The notes under the pieces are model-generated. The model was not told the origin of the DNA. It ran no database searches and was given only the letters and a program-made list of their open reading frames with translations. The position numbers and the translations under genes are program-made. From the NCBI RefSeq assembly GCF_900091575.1, contig NZ_FMCR01000004.1:558001-622000 (forward strand): DNA of 64,000 nt, given 5' to 3'. Positions 53,501 to 60,452 of this stretch are shown one piece after another (within the stretch, counting starts at the first letter, position 1; the number at the start of each line of letters is the position of its first letter). Origin of the DNA: Micromonospora saelicesensis. GTDB lineage: Bacteria; Actinomycetota; Actinomycetes; Mycobacteriales; Micromonosporaceae.

Positions 53501-53563
53501 CTCCTGGCCGATGACCTCAGCGAAGGTACGCGGCCGGTACTTGCGGTAGAGCGCCAGCGTCAC
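50522..53563 (-). CDS. dnaX: DNA polymerase III gamma/tau subunit
   Basis: 1013 aa. Clamp-loader AAA module (1-370): YRKYRPRTFAEVIGQEHV, Walker A G-P-R-G-C-G-K-T-T, a four-Cys zinc module (NCEQGPTPEPCGKCESC), I-I-D-E-A-H and the SRTHHYPFRLF sensor. The polymerase/DnaB-binding domains follow. Between about residues 410 and 960 lie long Ala/Pro/Gly/Ser regions, including tandem G-S-N-A-x-x units and duplicated D-W-P-E-A-A-R-P-G-G. The length exceeds typical actinobacterial DnaX. Start GTG 53563 (VTLALYRKYRP) matches the family start. Upstream of ybaB-recR in the usual order, but split from it by a DUF998 gene. Confidence 0.95.
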   Translation of the reverse strand: MTLALYRKYRPRTFAEVIGQEHVTEPLSQALRSGRLNHAYLFSGPRGCGKTTSARIMARSLNCEQGPTPEPCGKCESCRSLATDGTGSIDVIEIDAASHGGVDDARELRERAFFAPASSRFKIYIIDEAHMVSTQGFNALLKLVEEPPEYVKFIFATTEPEKVLGTIRSRTHHYPFRLFPPKVVRPYLEQLTQAEGVAVEPAVFPLVVRAGGGSMRDSLSVLDQLIAGAGAEGVSYARAVALLGVTDSALIDEMCDALAAGDGAAAYATVDRVAEAGHDMRRFASDLLERLRDLIVIQQVPDAAAKGLIDGPADQIERMAAQASQLGSATLSRCADIVHNGLVEMRGTTAPRLLLELICARMLLPGADDSTGGLLQRLERMERRLTVGGTDAPSAAAGSAPTNHPGVRPQQATPVPAAATPAPANAPTSAPPWTVDPAASPTQSAAGAPAPAASVTGAPASPAPTSGAPTSYVVAADSPIPASPGASTGSAPADQAGPVSPAGPAPRRVVPPSAVLPDPATPAPPRPGAPAAALDAVAVRRVWPDVVGKVNRTNKRIAALMRDAVVRELDGDMLVLTVKSTVLAKMMADHAAVLTDALYEELGGRWQIRCEVAGERGGVSLSGSPRTQQAAPARPAAPPATPAAATNAATPTAAGPTSAPPAGPSTNPAPASNGAPGSNATSGSNATSGSNAASGSNPERGSNGAPGSNAAPGSSAPGFSAAPGSSAVPGSTSAPGANAAGPGTVAPNAPTVVGPTNASPTAANPTGPAGSASRGGVGAGSAGHGAGGQGAAPSAPAADDDGDWPEAARPGGGTLAAEATDDEDWPEAARPGGASAGNESSPHSAQASSGANGNAGNGSGTNGGGVNGTGPGGSGGSGSAAGGGKPGGRGNPTPAARQPATAGGAPVSSAIAAARAAAAGRGARTGAAARPVADAEWAGEPPYDPDFDGPARAGRPGGTAPAAAPAFEGFDPGDEPLDEIIDEKTARESSEEQAVRLLRETFGAEKINEVDAR

Positions 53564-53649
53564 TCGTCCCGCCTCCTCTCGACCGAGCCATTCTGCGCCG
53601 GTCGGGCGCGGGTGACCACCCACCACCCCGGGCGCCTGGGCCTTCGGGC

Positions 53650-53750
53650 TTGATCGACTCGACTGTCGGCCTTGATCGACTCGGTTTCCTGGAAACCGCG
53701 GTGTCCGCGTGGTCGGGACACCGCGACATCACGGATGCCGAGTGGATCAA
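53650..53750. repeat. Palindromic element, family D copy 2
   Basis: TTGATCGACTCG occurs twice (53650, 53672) and its imperfect complement CGAGTGGATCAA at 53739-53750. Inside are two hairpins: CGGTTTCC/GGAAACCG (53682-53698) and a 10-bp stem starting CGCGGTGTCC (53697-53725). It matches the element at 1491-1569. Confidence 0.75.
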
Positions 53751-53770
53751 CCGGCCCACAGACAAAAAGG

Positions 53771-53853
53771 CCTCCCGTGCACCCGGCAGAGCTCGCTTAT
53801 CCTTGCTGCCTTCCGGCCCTGGGGAGGTTCACGAGATACCGCCGCACGGGAGG
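53771..53853 (-). ncRNA. ffs: Signal recognition particle RNA (4.5S, small type)
   Basis: 83 bases on the minus strand. The ends CCTCCCGTGC and GCACGGGAGG pair, and the apical Ffh-binding region reads CCAGGGCCGGAAGGCAGCAA, with the universal GGAAGGCAGCA hallmark. Five T residues follow at once (53764-53768), ending transcription. A possible -10 (TAGGCT on the minus strand, 53862-53867) is just upstream. Adjacent to dnaX as in mycobacteria. Confidence 0.93.
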
Positions 53854-53937
53854 TGACGCCCAGCCTACCCGACCGCCCGTCGATCTTCAGGGGGTGGTGG
53901 GGTGGCCCGGCCGACACGGGCCTGTATCCTGGCTCGC

Positions 53938-54022
53938 GGAGGATTCGCCTAGAGGCCTAGGGCGCACGCTTGGAAAGCGTGTTGGGTTTACACCCTCACG
54001 AGTTCGAATCTCGTATCCTCCG
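53938..54022 (+). tRNA. tRNA-Ser (anticodon GGA)
   Basis: 85 bases with a long variable arm. Acceptor GGAGGAT / ATCCTCC, anticodon arm CACGC-TTGGAAA-GCGTG with anticodon GGA (reads TCC/TCT), T arm GAGTTCGAATCTC. No CCA is encoded, unlike tRNA-Pro above. Its 3' end is the apparent attachment site of the element remnant that follows. Confidence 0.96.
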
Positions 54023-54041
54023 CTCGCCTGAGCAGCACGAA

Positions 54042-54079
54042 CGACAGGGCCGGCCCTACGGGGACCGGCCCTGAGTCGT
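54042..54079 (+). terminator. Terminator of tRNA-Ser
   Basis: CAGGGCCGG (54045-54053) pairs with CCGGCCCTG (54065-54073), extended by flanking ACGAC/GTCGT, followed by TTTG. Confidence 0.75.
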
Positions 54080-54084
54080 TTGTG

Positions 54085-54455
54085 CGCCACTCTCGTCTCA
54101 ATTGTCGTCTCACTTGCCCCGCTCCGGCCCGTCTGGCTGCCCGTTGCCGGCCTGCCCGGCGGCGAATCGCCCCAGAGCAGCCCCCCGAACTGCTGCGCGG
54201 CGTCTCGGCGCACCTGATCCGTCATGTTCTGGCTCCGGACGATGTGCTGGCACCGGACAGCGATGGTCGAGAAGACCAACCCATGCTGCCCATCACGGCG
54301 CAGAGATCCGAGGACCAAGATGAAGGCGGCGGAGGTCCCCGGGCGCCGTGTAGCCGGCCGTCCCACACTCCGGCGCAGAGCTTGAGCAGCCAGTCGTCGC
54401 AGTCGGCCGATTGATGGATCGCCTCGCCGGTCGATGAGGCGAACATCCAGCCTCA
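54085..54455 (-). pseudogene. Tyrosine recombinase (integrase), degraded C-terminal fragment
   Basis: Spliced across frames, the minus strand gives the end of a phage-type integrase: GWMFASSTGEAIHQSADCDD, RLHGARG, TSAAFILVLG, DLCAVMGSMGWSS, IAVRCQHIV, then RRDAAQQFGGLLWG. Intact relatives read LHDARHTAA...MGWSSIAMAQRYQHI. Damage is extensive: the box II R-H-T is R-G-T, the catalytic Tyr of RYQH is Cys (TGC at 54250-54252), the frame changes near 54342, 54308 and 54268, and stops precede 54446. The N-terminal half is missing. Cannot be active. Confidence 0.75.
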
Positions 54456-54608
54456 TCACGCCAGAACCGGGGCGGCGGTTTCGCGCCCGGCGTCCTCTTC
54501 CTTCGAGAAAAGCATTGACATTCTCAGTGCGCTTGTCGGGATCAGGGTTCTAGGCACGGCGACCGCCGCAGGGCCGCCAACGACTATCCCGCGCCATATA
54601 CTTCCCGG

Positions 54609-56006
54609 ATGGAATCCCTTCAGAACCCATCCAATGCAATGCTGTGGCAGGCGGTTCACCGAACCACAATGGACGCGTTGACCAAAATGCGCAGCTACCT
54701 GTCAGAGCCGAACGATAAGCCCTCAAATCCAAGACTGAAGGAGCAGGTATCGAAATACGGCTACAAAGCACTTTTCGCGACCCCTATCCGCGACGCTAGC
54801 GGGGTTGCACGTCCACACAACTTCGAAGGACTTGATGGGCTTGCCGAACTAATCAAGGCCGTTGAAGCGATCGACCACGCCGCGGGAAAATTCATGTTGC
54901 CGGCAGAACTTGCCGACAGTCCTGCTGACCGCCAAGTTATCGAGCGAGAAGTCGCCATGGTTCCGCTAGTGTTGGCTGAGCGGTTCCTCTTAGATCAGAC
55001 CCCTGAGGCCGATGAAGTGAAGTTGGCTCGCCTCTACTTAGACCAAGAACAGTACATACTAGGAAGAGACCTGCATGTTGATGTCATCGTGCCAATCCTC
55101 GGTGCACACTTCGAGCAGGATATTGATAGTGGCGCATACTCCGTGGTGGGAATCGATGAGGACTTGCGCCTAGCGCTTTCGGCGGAGGACAACATCCCTA
55201 CATCCGATCTTGTAACGGCCGCCCACGCCACCCATGCCCTAGTTATTAGAGATTCCACGGCCGTGATCGGTGGGCATGGATTTTATTTCGTTGTAGACCC
55301 CTCACCCGAAACAAAGGATCTGATAGATAGGTTCTTCGAGGGGGCGGCGATCGAACTACCGGCAGGTACGACCTTCGTCCAGGTGGCTGCTAGACCGTTA
55401 GGGTGGGTTGGACAGTTCGAGGTACGCAGGGGAGGCGTTTACACTCACCTACTTCGTGACTATCCGGTACGAATGGATAAAGCGGCGAATATCCAATCCT
55501 GGCTCATGGTTGATCCCGATCAGTCAGAGCGGATAGCTCACGATGTGCAGGCGTTGGCTGAGAGCCATCCAAGCGTTCGCGTTGCCGCAAGGCGCTTGGT
55601 CCGGTCCCGCGATCGGGATGACGACGAAGACCGAATCATCGATTTGTGCATCGGCCTTGAGGCCATGCTTGGGACGGGGTCCGGAGAAACTGTACATCGC
55701 CTATCCATACGCGCAGCTGCGATCCTTGGGCCACTGGGATGGGGCAAAAGCAGGGCGGTCTACGATTTAGTCCGCGACGTTTATAGCTACCGTTCGAGGG
55801 TAGTGCATGGAACTCCGGGACCACATAAGAAAGACTTGTTGGAAGTCGACGGAATTCCCATGCATGCCTCGCGTGTCGCCATAGCCGCCTTGTGTGCCAT
55901 ATTGCATATCGCACTCTCCCAGCCCGGGTTTAAGCCGGACCATGTCGACAATGACTTCATATTCGGTGCGTTCGATAGATCCGCTGAAGGCCTAACTGAG
56001 AATTGA
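54609..56006 (+). CDS. Lower-GC gene with HEPN-like (Apea-type) C-terminus
   Basis: 465 aa, no signal peptide or membrane helix. The C-terminal 130 residues look like an Apea-type HEPN domain: IDLCIGLEAMLGTGSGETVHRLSIRAAAILG, then YDLVRDVYSYRSRVVHG with the R-x4-H motif (about 394-399) that in active HEPN proteins forms the RNase site. The N-terminal 330 residues have an acidic helical part and a beta-rich part that I do not recognise. Codon use is far less GC-biased than in neighbours (many third-position A/T), as expected for transferred DNA. Location behind tRNA-Ser and an integrase ruin marks it as cargo. A defence role is inference; a non-catalytic structural HEPN is the alternative. Confidence 0.8.
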   Translation: MESLQNPSNAMLWQAVHRTTMDALTKMRSYLSEPNDKPSNPRLKEQVSKYGYKALFATPIRDASGVARPHNFEGLDGLAELIKAVEAIDHAAGKFMLPAELADSPADRQVIEREVAMVPLVLAERFLLDQTPEADEVKLARLYLDQEQYILGRDLHVDVIVPILGAHFEQDIDSGAYSVVGIDEDLRLALSAEDNIPTSDLVTAAHATHALVIRDSTAVIGGHGFYFVVDPSPETKDLIDRFFEGAAIELPAGTTFVQVAARPLGWVGQFEVRRGGVYTHLLRDYPVRMDKAANIQSWLMVDPDQSERIAHDVQALAESHPSVRVAARRLVRSRDRDDDEDRIIDLCIGLEAMLGTGSGETVHRLSIRAAAILGPLGWGKSRAVYDLVRDVYSYRSRVVHGTPGPHKKDLLEVDGIPMHASRVAIAALCAILHIALSQPGFKPDHVDNDFIFGAFDRSAEGLTEN

Positions 56007-56199
56007 TACCGTAGCAGCAATGACTAAAGACCAGCAGTACGCGGCCCGACGCAGGCCCACCTGAACGTTTCATAACCACCCCTGTCCGGCGGCAGGCCCA
56101 CACGTTGGCTTTGATCCGACTATCCAATGACTGATGGCAACAACCGTGGTATGCACGTTGCCGCACCTTCGGTCTCTTTGATTCAGATCTCGGCAAGAG

Positions 56200-56237
56200 C
56201 GGACTGCACCTAGAACGCATGCTCTAGGTGCAGTCCG
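56200..56237. terminator. Perfect hairpin downstream of the pentapeptide-like gene
   Basis: A 15-bp perfect stem (CGGACTGCACCTAGA / TCTAGGTGCAGTCCG) around an 8-base loop that is itself nearly palindromic (ACGCATGC). It lies 7 bases from the stop of the minus-strand gene and about 190 bases from the HEPN gene end, and could serve both. Confidence 0.75.
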
Positions 56238-56244
56238 AAGCCAA

Positions 56245-56445
56245 TCACCAGTTCAGGTGGGAGTTGGCGAGATAAGCGCCGGTCAGGTCGAGCCGGCTGA
56301 GGTCCGCCCTGCGGAAATCAAGAAAATCCCCGGACAGGTACGCCGTGGCCGAAGCGTCGGCGAACCACTCCTGGAGCGCTTTCCGCGCCTCCGGGCTGTC
56401 CGGCCAGCGGATCACGTCGTCACTGGCCCGCTTGTACCTGCTCAT
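56245..56445 (-). CDS. Small protein with pentapeptide-like C-terminus
   Basis: 66 aa. N-terminal MSRYKRASDDVIRWPDSPE, then an end of the type F-R-R-A-D-L-S-R-L-D-L-T-G-A-Y-L, which follows the A(D/N)LxX spacing of pentapeptide repeats for about four units. Similar short proteins with C-terminal pentapeptide-like ends occur in actinomycetes. Role unknown. Confidence 0.65.
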   Translation of the reverse strand: MSRYKRASDDVIRWPDSPEARKALQEWFADASATAYLSGDFLDFRRADLSRLDLTGAYLANSHLNW

Positions 56446-56516
56446 TTGTCGAACACCACCTTGCCGTCCCACTTCGACCTCGGCCCCGATCCGGAACTTA
56501 GCGTGCGCTGGCGAGG

Positions 56517-56759
56517 TCAGGCGCGGGCGCGGGCCCAGGAGAGGAAGCGGTCGGTCAGCCGGGCCGGGTCGACGTCGGTGAGGTGTTCGCCGGCCTCTGT
56601 TTGCAGCGCCGCCAGGTAGACGGTCAACGCGAGCCGGTCGTGCCGGTATTCGCCGAGCAGCCGCAGCTTCGCCGCCGAGCAGGGCCAGGCGATGCCGCAC
56701 GCGGCACAGCGCCAGGTGGGTCGGGTCGGCAGGTGGTTCCGGTAGCGGCGGCGGGGCAT
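56517..56759 (-). CDS. Small zinc-ribbon-like protein
   Basis: 80 aa beginning MPRRRYRNHLPTRPTWRC, with a C-A-A-C pair and a third Cys (WPCSAAK) and a helical C-terminus (LTDRFLSWARARA). It is a recurring companion of XRE-DUF5753/DUF397 loci in Micromonosporaceae as far as I recall; function unknown. It is divergent from the XRE gene. Confidence 0.7.
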   Translation of the reverse strand: MPRRRYRNHLPTRPTWRCAACGIAWPCSAAKLRLLGEYRHDRLALTVYLAALQTEAGEHLTDVDPARLTDRFLSWARARA

Positions 56760-56956
56760 GGGCGGATCTCCTTCGCGGTGGACGGGGGCCGCCCCGCCTC
56801 CCCGTCGGGGCGACCCCGGACTGACGCCGACCGCCGGGCTCCTGCGCCTCCACCGGCCACGCCGTCTTCTGTGGACCACCCTCGGGAGAGTTACGAGACA
56901 GATACACCGCGTAGCGATATGGTTGCCAGATATTTAGGACATCCGATGGAGGGGCC

Positions 56957-57724
56957 GTGAACGACGCGCTTCGGGTGGCGCTCAGCGACACCGGGCACAC
57001 CACCGAATCCCTCGCCGAGACCGTCGGCGTCGACCCGAAGACCGTGGGGCGCTGGTTGACCGAGGACCGCATCCCGCATCCACGCCACCGGCTGGCGGCA
57101 GCGGAGGCTCTGCACAAGGACGTGTCGGACATCTGGCCGGACACTTCAAGACGTCGTGATCCCATTTGGTTTCGTCCGTGGCAGGAGATCGAGCGCGAGG
57201 CGGTGTCGCTTCGCTGGTTCGAGTCGACAGTTCTGCCGGGGTTGCTCCAGACCGAGGCGTACGCCCGCGCGGTGCTGGGCGACGCGGGCCTGATCCCTCG
57301 GGGTGAGATCGAGCGGCATCTCACGGTCCGGCTCGGCCGGCAGGGCATCCTCAAGCGGGACGACCCGCCGCAGTTCACGGCGGTAGTGGACGAGGCGGTC
57401 ATCCGCCGTCCGGTGGGCGGCCGGTCGACGATGCGCGAGCAACTGCTGGCCGTGGCGGCGGCGTGCGTCGAGCCGCACATCCGGGTGCACGTCGTGCCCA
57501 GCACGGTCGGCGCCTATGCCGGCCTCAACGGACCTTTCGTGATCGCGCACAGCCACGACCATCGGGTCGCCGGCTACCTCGACAACCAACTTCAGGGACA
57601 AGTGGCTAGCGACCCCGAGGACATCGCCGCCATGATGGCGGCATGGGAGAACGTGCGCGGCGAGGCGTTGTCCCACTGGCAGTCGGTCGAACTCATCCAG
57701 GAAGTGGCGGAGTCATGGAGCTGA
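56957..57724 (+). CDS. XRE-family regulator with DUF5753
   Basis: 255 aa from GTG. An N-terminal HTH (about 3-60: ALRVALSDTGHTTESLAETVGVDPKTVGRWL) precedes a DUF5753 domain (RWFESTVLPGLLQTEAYARAVL ... RVHVVPSTVGAYAGLNGPFVIA). Paired by a 10-base overlap with a DUF397 gene, the arrangement of WhiJ-like loci in Streptomyces, in which the two products act together on development or stress genes. Target unknown. Confidence 0.92.
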   Translation: MNDALRVALSDTGHTTESLAETVGVDPKTVGRWLTEDRIPHPRHRLAAAEALHKDVSDIWPDTSRRRDPIWFRPWQEIEREAVSLRWFESTVLPGLLQTEAYARAVLGDAGLIPRGEIERHLTVRLGRQGILKRDDPPQFTAVVDEAVIRRPVGGRSTMREQLLAVAAACVEPHIRVHVVPSTVGAYAGLNGPFVIAHSHDHRVAGYLDNQLQGQVASDPEDIAAMMAAWENVRGEALSHWQSVELIQEVAESWS

Positions 57725-57906
57725 ACGGCGCCCGGTGGCGCAAGAGCAGCCGCAGCAGCGGCAACGGCGGCGCCTGCGTCGAGGTCGCCGACAACCTGCC
57801 CGGCGTCATCGGCGTACGGGATTCAAAGGACCCGACCGGCCCGGCGCTCGCCTTCGCGCCCACGGCTTGGCGCGCGTTCGTCAGCCAGCTCCCCCGGCGG
57901 GCCTGA
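57715..57906 (+). CDS. DUF397 protein
   Basis: 63 aa. The family core is complete: WRKSSRSSGNGGACVEVAD, VIGVRDSKDPTGPALAF, WRAFV. ATG overlaps the XRE gene by 10 bases. Partner of the DUF5753 regulator. Confidence 0.93.
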   Translation: MELNGARWRKSSRSSGNGGACVEVADNLPGVIGVRDSKDPTGPALAFAPTAWRAFVSQLPRRA

Positions 57907-57931
57907 GCAGCCCCGACGACCTCTTCGCACA

Positions 57932-57968
57932 AACGCCCGGCCGGTCCACGACAGACCGACCGGGCGTT
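57932..57968. terminator. Bidirectional terminator
   Basis: A 15-base stem with one mismatch (AACGCCCGGCCGGTC / GACCGACCGGGCGTT) and a 7-base loop between the convergent DUF397 and FG-GAP genes. Confidence 0.8.
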
Positions 57969-57980
57969 GCTGAGCACCAC

Positions 57981-59639
57981 TCAGAAAATCGGGCCACCAC
58001 TCTGCGGTCCAGCGATCCGGAGACCGTAGCGCAGGGGCCAGACGAACTCGGTCCGGTCGGACAGACCGCTCCACGTCTTGTTCTGCGGCACCAGCCCGCC
58101 GGCGGAGGCGTAGAACGGATTCATGACCCCGGACGCATATCCGGCGAAGTCACCCTTCACCTCTTCGCCGGTCGACGCCACGACGGCGTCGAGCCCGCTC
58201 GCACGGCTGAGGTTCAGCAGGGCGACGGAGGAGCCGAACCTGTCGCCGTTCTCGGACGCATCCGGAACAGACCCGTAGTTCTGGTCGAACGCCTGCGCGC
58301 CGGCCCCCGTCAGCCCACCGGCGGACCCCTTGAGCAGGGTGATCATGCCGGCGTCGACCCGCGAGCCGACGTCCTCGCCGGGGGTACCGACCAGCACGTC
58401 CGCTTTGCCATCACCGGTCACGTCGCCGACCGCCAGCACGCCACCGAAGCGGTCGTCGTCCTCGGGGTTGTCCGGCACGCCGGCCGTACGCTGGGTGATG
58501 ATCTGCACGGCAGTGCTGGACAGGCCGCCGGAGCGGCCGGCGAAGGCCGCGATGAGGCCGCCGTTGATGTGCGGGGTCTGCGCGCCGGGGGCTCCGACGA
58601 CCACCTCGCCCAGCCCGTCGCCGTTCAGGTCGCCGACCGCGAGCGCGTCACCCAGGTACCAGGCGATGGTCCCGGTCCCATCGTCGGGTTCGATCGCCGC
58701 ACCGGTGACCGAGGTGGCACCGGTGGACGACACACCACTCGCCGAGCCCCACATCAGGGTGACCATGCCGGTGCCACCCCAGCTCGCGCCGTCGTTTTCC
58801 CGCGGAGCGCCGATGACCAGGTCCTGGTACCGGTTGTTGTCGACCTTTCCGATCGCGAGCGTGAAGCCGAACTGGTCGTTGCTCTCAGCCGATCCGGGCA
58901 CCGCGGCCTGGTCCTGCTGAAGGTGCTGAGCCCCGGTGGCCGTGAGGCCGCCCGACCCACCGAAGAGGACGGTGACCGCCCCGGCGATCGCCTTGGTTCC
59001 GATCGACTCGCCCCAGGCGCCGATGGCGAGGTCGTCGCGGCCATCCCCGTTGATGTCACCGGCCGCGAGGGCACCCCCGAACTGGTCGAAGGTCTCCGGG
59101 CTGTCCGGAACACCCGGCGAGTCCTGGTTGAAATGGATTGCCGAGTTGACCACCAGACCGTTGCTGCTTCCCGGAATGACCCAGACCCCGCCGGCGTGGG
59201 TCTTGGTCCGGGCGTCCGGCTCGTCGGGGTTGCCGATCGCCAGGTCGGCGTAACGGTCGCCGTTGAAGTTCCCCGCCACGAGGGTCGTGCCGAACGCGAC
59301 GGAACCACCGTCCCCCGGTATGGCACCCATGAGGTAGTCGACCTTTGCGACGGATGAATACCGCACGGTGACCACACCGGCCGGGGTCAGCGGCAAGTTG
59401 TAATAGAACGGGTCGCCACTGGCCGCGATGTCGTCGGTGCCGTCGCCGTCGAAGTCGGATTGACCGACACCCGTGCCCCGCAACCGGGGCGTCGCCTTCA
59501 GCCAGGACACCTCGTGGTGCTGGAGAACGACGCCGTCCCGGGTGATGGTCCGGACGCCTTCCGCAGCCTTTGCGGGGGCACTGATTGCCAGGCTGGCCAG
59601 AACAGTTGGGAGAACCAGAAAAGTTGCGCTTCGCTGCAT
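57981..59639 (-). CDS. Secreted FG-GAP (integrin-alpha-like) repeat protein
   Basis: 552 aa. A signal peptide ends at about residue 25 (APAKA-AE). About seven FG-GAP repeats follow, with Ca-binding D-x-N/D-x-D-G-x-x-D loops: SDFDGDGTDDIAA, GNFNGDRYADLAIG, GDINGDGRDDLAIG, GDLNGDGLGEVVVG and GDVTGDGKADVLVG. The fold should be a seven-bladed beta-propeller. No enzyme domain; adhesion or matrix binding is likely. ATG 59637-59639 is preferred because the signal peptide starts there. Confidence 0.9.
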   Translation of the reverse strand: MQRSATFLVLPTVLASLAISAPAKAAEGVRTITRDGVVLQHHEVSWLKATPRLRGTGVGQSDFDGDGTDDIAASGDPFYYNLPLTPAGVVTVRYSSVAKVDYLMGAIPGDGGSVAFGTTLVAGNFNGDRYADLAIGNPDEPDARTKTHAGGVWVIPGSSNGLVVNSAIHFNQDSPGVPDSPETFDQFGGALAAGDINGDGRDDLAIGAWGESIGTKAIAGAVTVLFGGSGGLTATGAQHLQQDQAAVPGSAESNDQFGFTLAIGKVDNNRYQDLVIGAPRENDGASWGGTGMVTLMWGSASGVSSTGATSVTGAAIEPDDGTGTIAWYLGDALAVGDLNGDGLGEVVVGAPGAQTPHINGGLIAAFAGRSGGLSSTAVQIITQRTAGVPDNPEDDDRFGGVLAVGDVTGDGKADVLVGTPGEDVGSRVDAGMITLLKGSAGGLTGAGAQAFDQNYGSVPDASENGDRFGSSVALLNLSRASGLDAVVASTGEEVKGDFAGYASGVMNPFYASAGGLVPQNKTWSGLSDRTEFVWPLRYGLRIAGPQSGGPIF

Positions 59640-59809
59640 AGATACCCCGTTTCGATGGGCGCCTGGACACCATAGGCAGCCGACTCGATCTTCAAAATAA
59701 GACGAACGGGCAGTGCGGGTGACGGACCATTCGGCAGTGGGCAACTGAGCGCCAACGACGGGTACCGTCCGGAGGCGGCCGGCGGTCCTGCAACCGTCGT
59801 ACACATGTT

Positions 59810-59830
59810 CTATCCACAGGCTGTGGACGG
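59810..59830. promoter_or_regulatory. CCACAGGCTGTGG palindrome upstream of a gene
   Basis: CTATCCACAGGCTGTGGAC lies 12 bases before the start of the next gene. The CTATCCACA 9-mer is one base from a DnaA box. The same CCACAGGCTGTG core is present at 29866-29896, also upstream of a gene. Confidence 0.45.
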
Positions 59831-59841
59831 CGGAGGGTTCG

Positions 59842-60396
59842 ATGGCTTACCAGCTCAGCGCGGTGGTCGCGGACATTGAGCTGCTCCGCGAGCAGACCGC
59901 CGAGCTGGATCACGCGGTCCTCGGCGAGCTGCGCCAGGACTTCGCGTTGCTGCCGATCACCCCGCAGTTGGTGATCGAGCTGACCGGGTCGTTGCCGGAT
60001 TTCGTCACTGACGACCGGAGCGCCGCGCGCCCGTTCGGCCTGGTGTTGTCGACGGCGCTGGTCGAGGTGCTGACCCGATGGTCACAGTCGGGGCCGGTGG
60101 CCTATCTGGAGGCGGAGTTCGGTGGCGGCGTCGGCCACCAGTCGGCAGCGGTGTGGTTGGGCGGGGTGCTGTCCTGGGGCCCACGTTTCGACGACGAGTT
60201 GAGCGCGCCGCGCGAGCAGTGGCCGATCAACGGTGCGCTGAGTCAGCTCGGCGTGGAGCCCGGCACCTGGATCGACCCGTTCGCCGAACTGGGGTTGCAC
60301 CTGGAACGGAGCACCGAGGGTTGGCTGGCGCACGGGCGGCGTCGACTCAGCGCCGACTACTGGGACGAGCTGGTCGAACAGTGGGAAAACCAGTAA
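59842..60396 (+). CDS. Uncharacterised cytoplasmic protein
   Basis: 184 aa. No signal peptide or membrane helix. Acidic, Leu/Val-rich helices (VVADIELLREQTAELDHAVLGELRQDFALLPI) and a Trp-rich end (DYWDELVEQWENQ). Family not recognised. First of three plus-strand genes; the next two are secreted. Confidence 0.75.
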   Translation: MAYQLSAVVADIELLREQTAELDHAVLGELRQDFALLPITPQLVIELTGSLPDFVTDDRSAARPFGLVLSTALVEVLTRWSQSGPVAYLEAEFGGGVGHQSAAVWLGGVLSWGPRFDDELSAPREQWPINGALSQLGVEPGTWIDPFAELGLHLERSTEGWLAHGRRRLSADYWDELVEQWENQ

Positions 60397-60452
60397 TCCG
60401 GCGTTCGGCAGCAACCTGAACGCTCCCGTTCCGTTGGGGACTGGGGGATTCC

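Larger units (their letters stand above)
54023..56240 (+). mobile_element. Remnant of an integrative element next to tRNA-Ser
   Basis: Directly after the tRNA, an integrase remnant points back toward it, the usual arrangement at an att site, and a lower-GC cargo gene follows. No duplicate of the tRNA 3' end was found elsewhere in the window, so the far end is not defined; 56240 is a guess based on the return to high GC. Confidence 0.55.

Noticed and set aside
53646..53770. Extra small RNA next to ffs
   Set aside because: The structure there is explained by the family D element, which also occurs at 1491-1569.
54515..54545. TTGACA as promoter of the HEPN gene
   Set aside because: No -10-like hexamer lies at 16-18 bases. 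It remains possible with an atypical sigma factor, so it is not listed as a feature.
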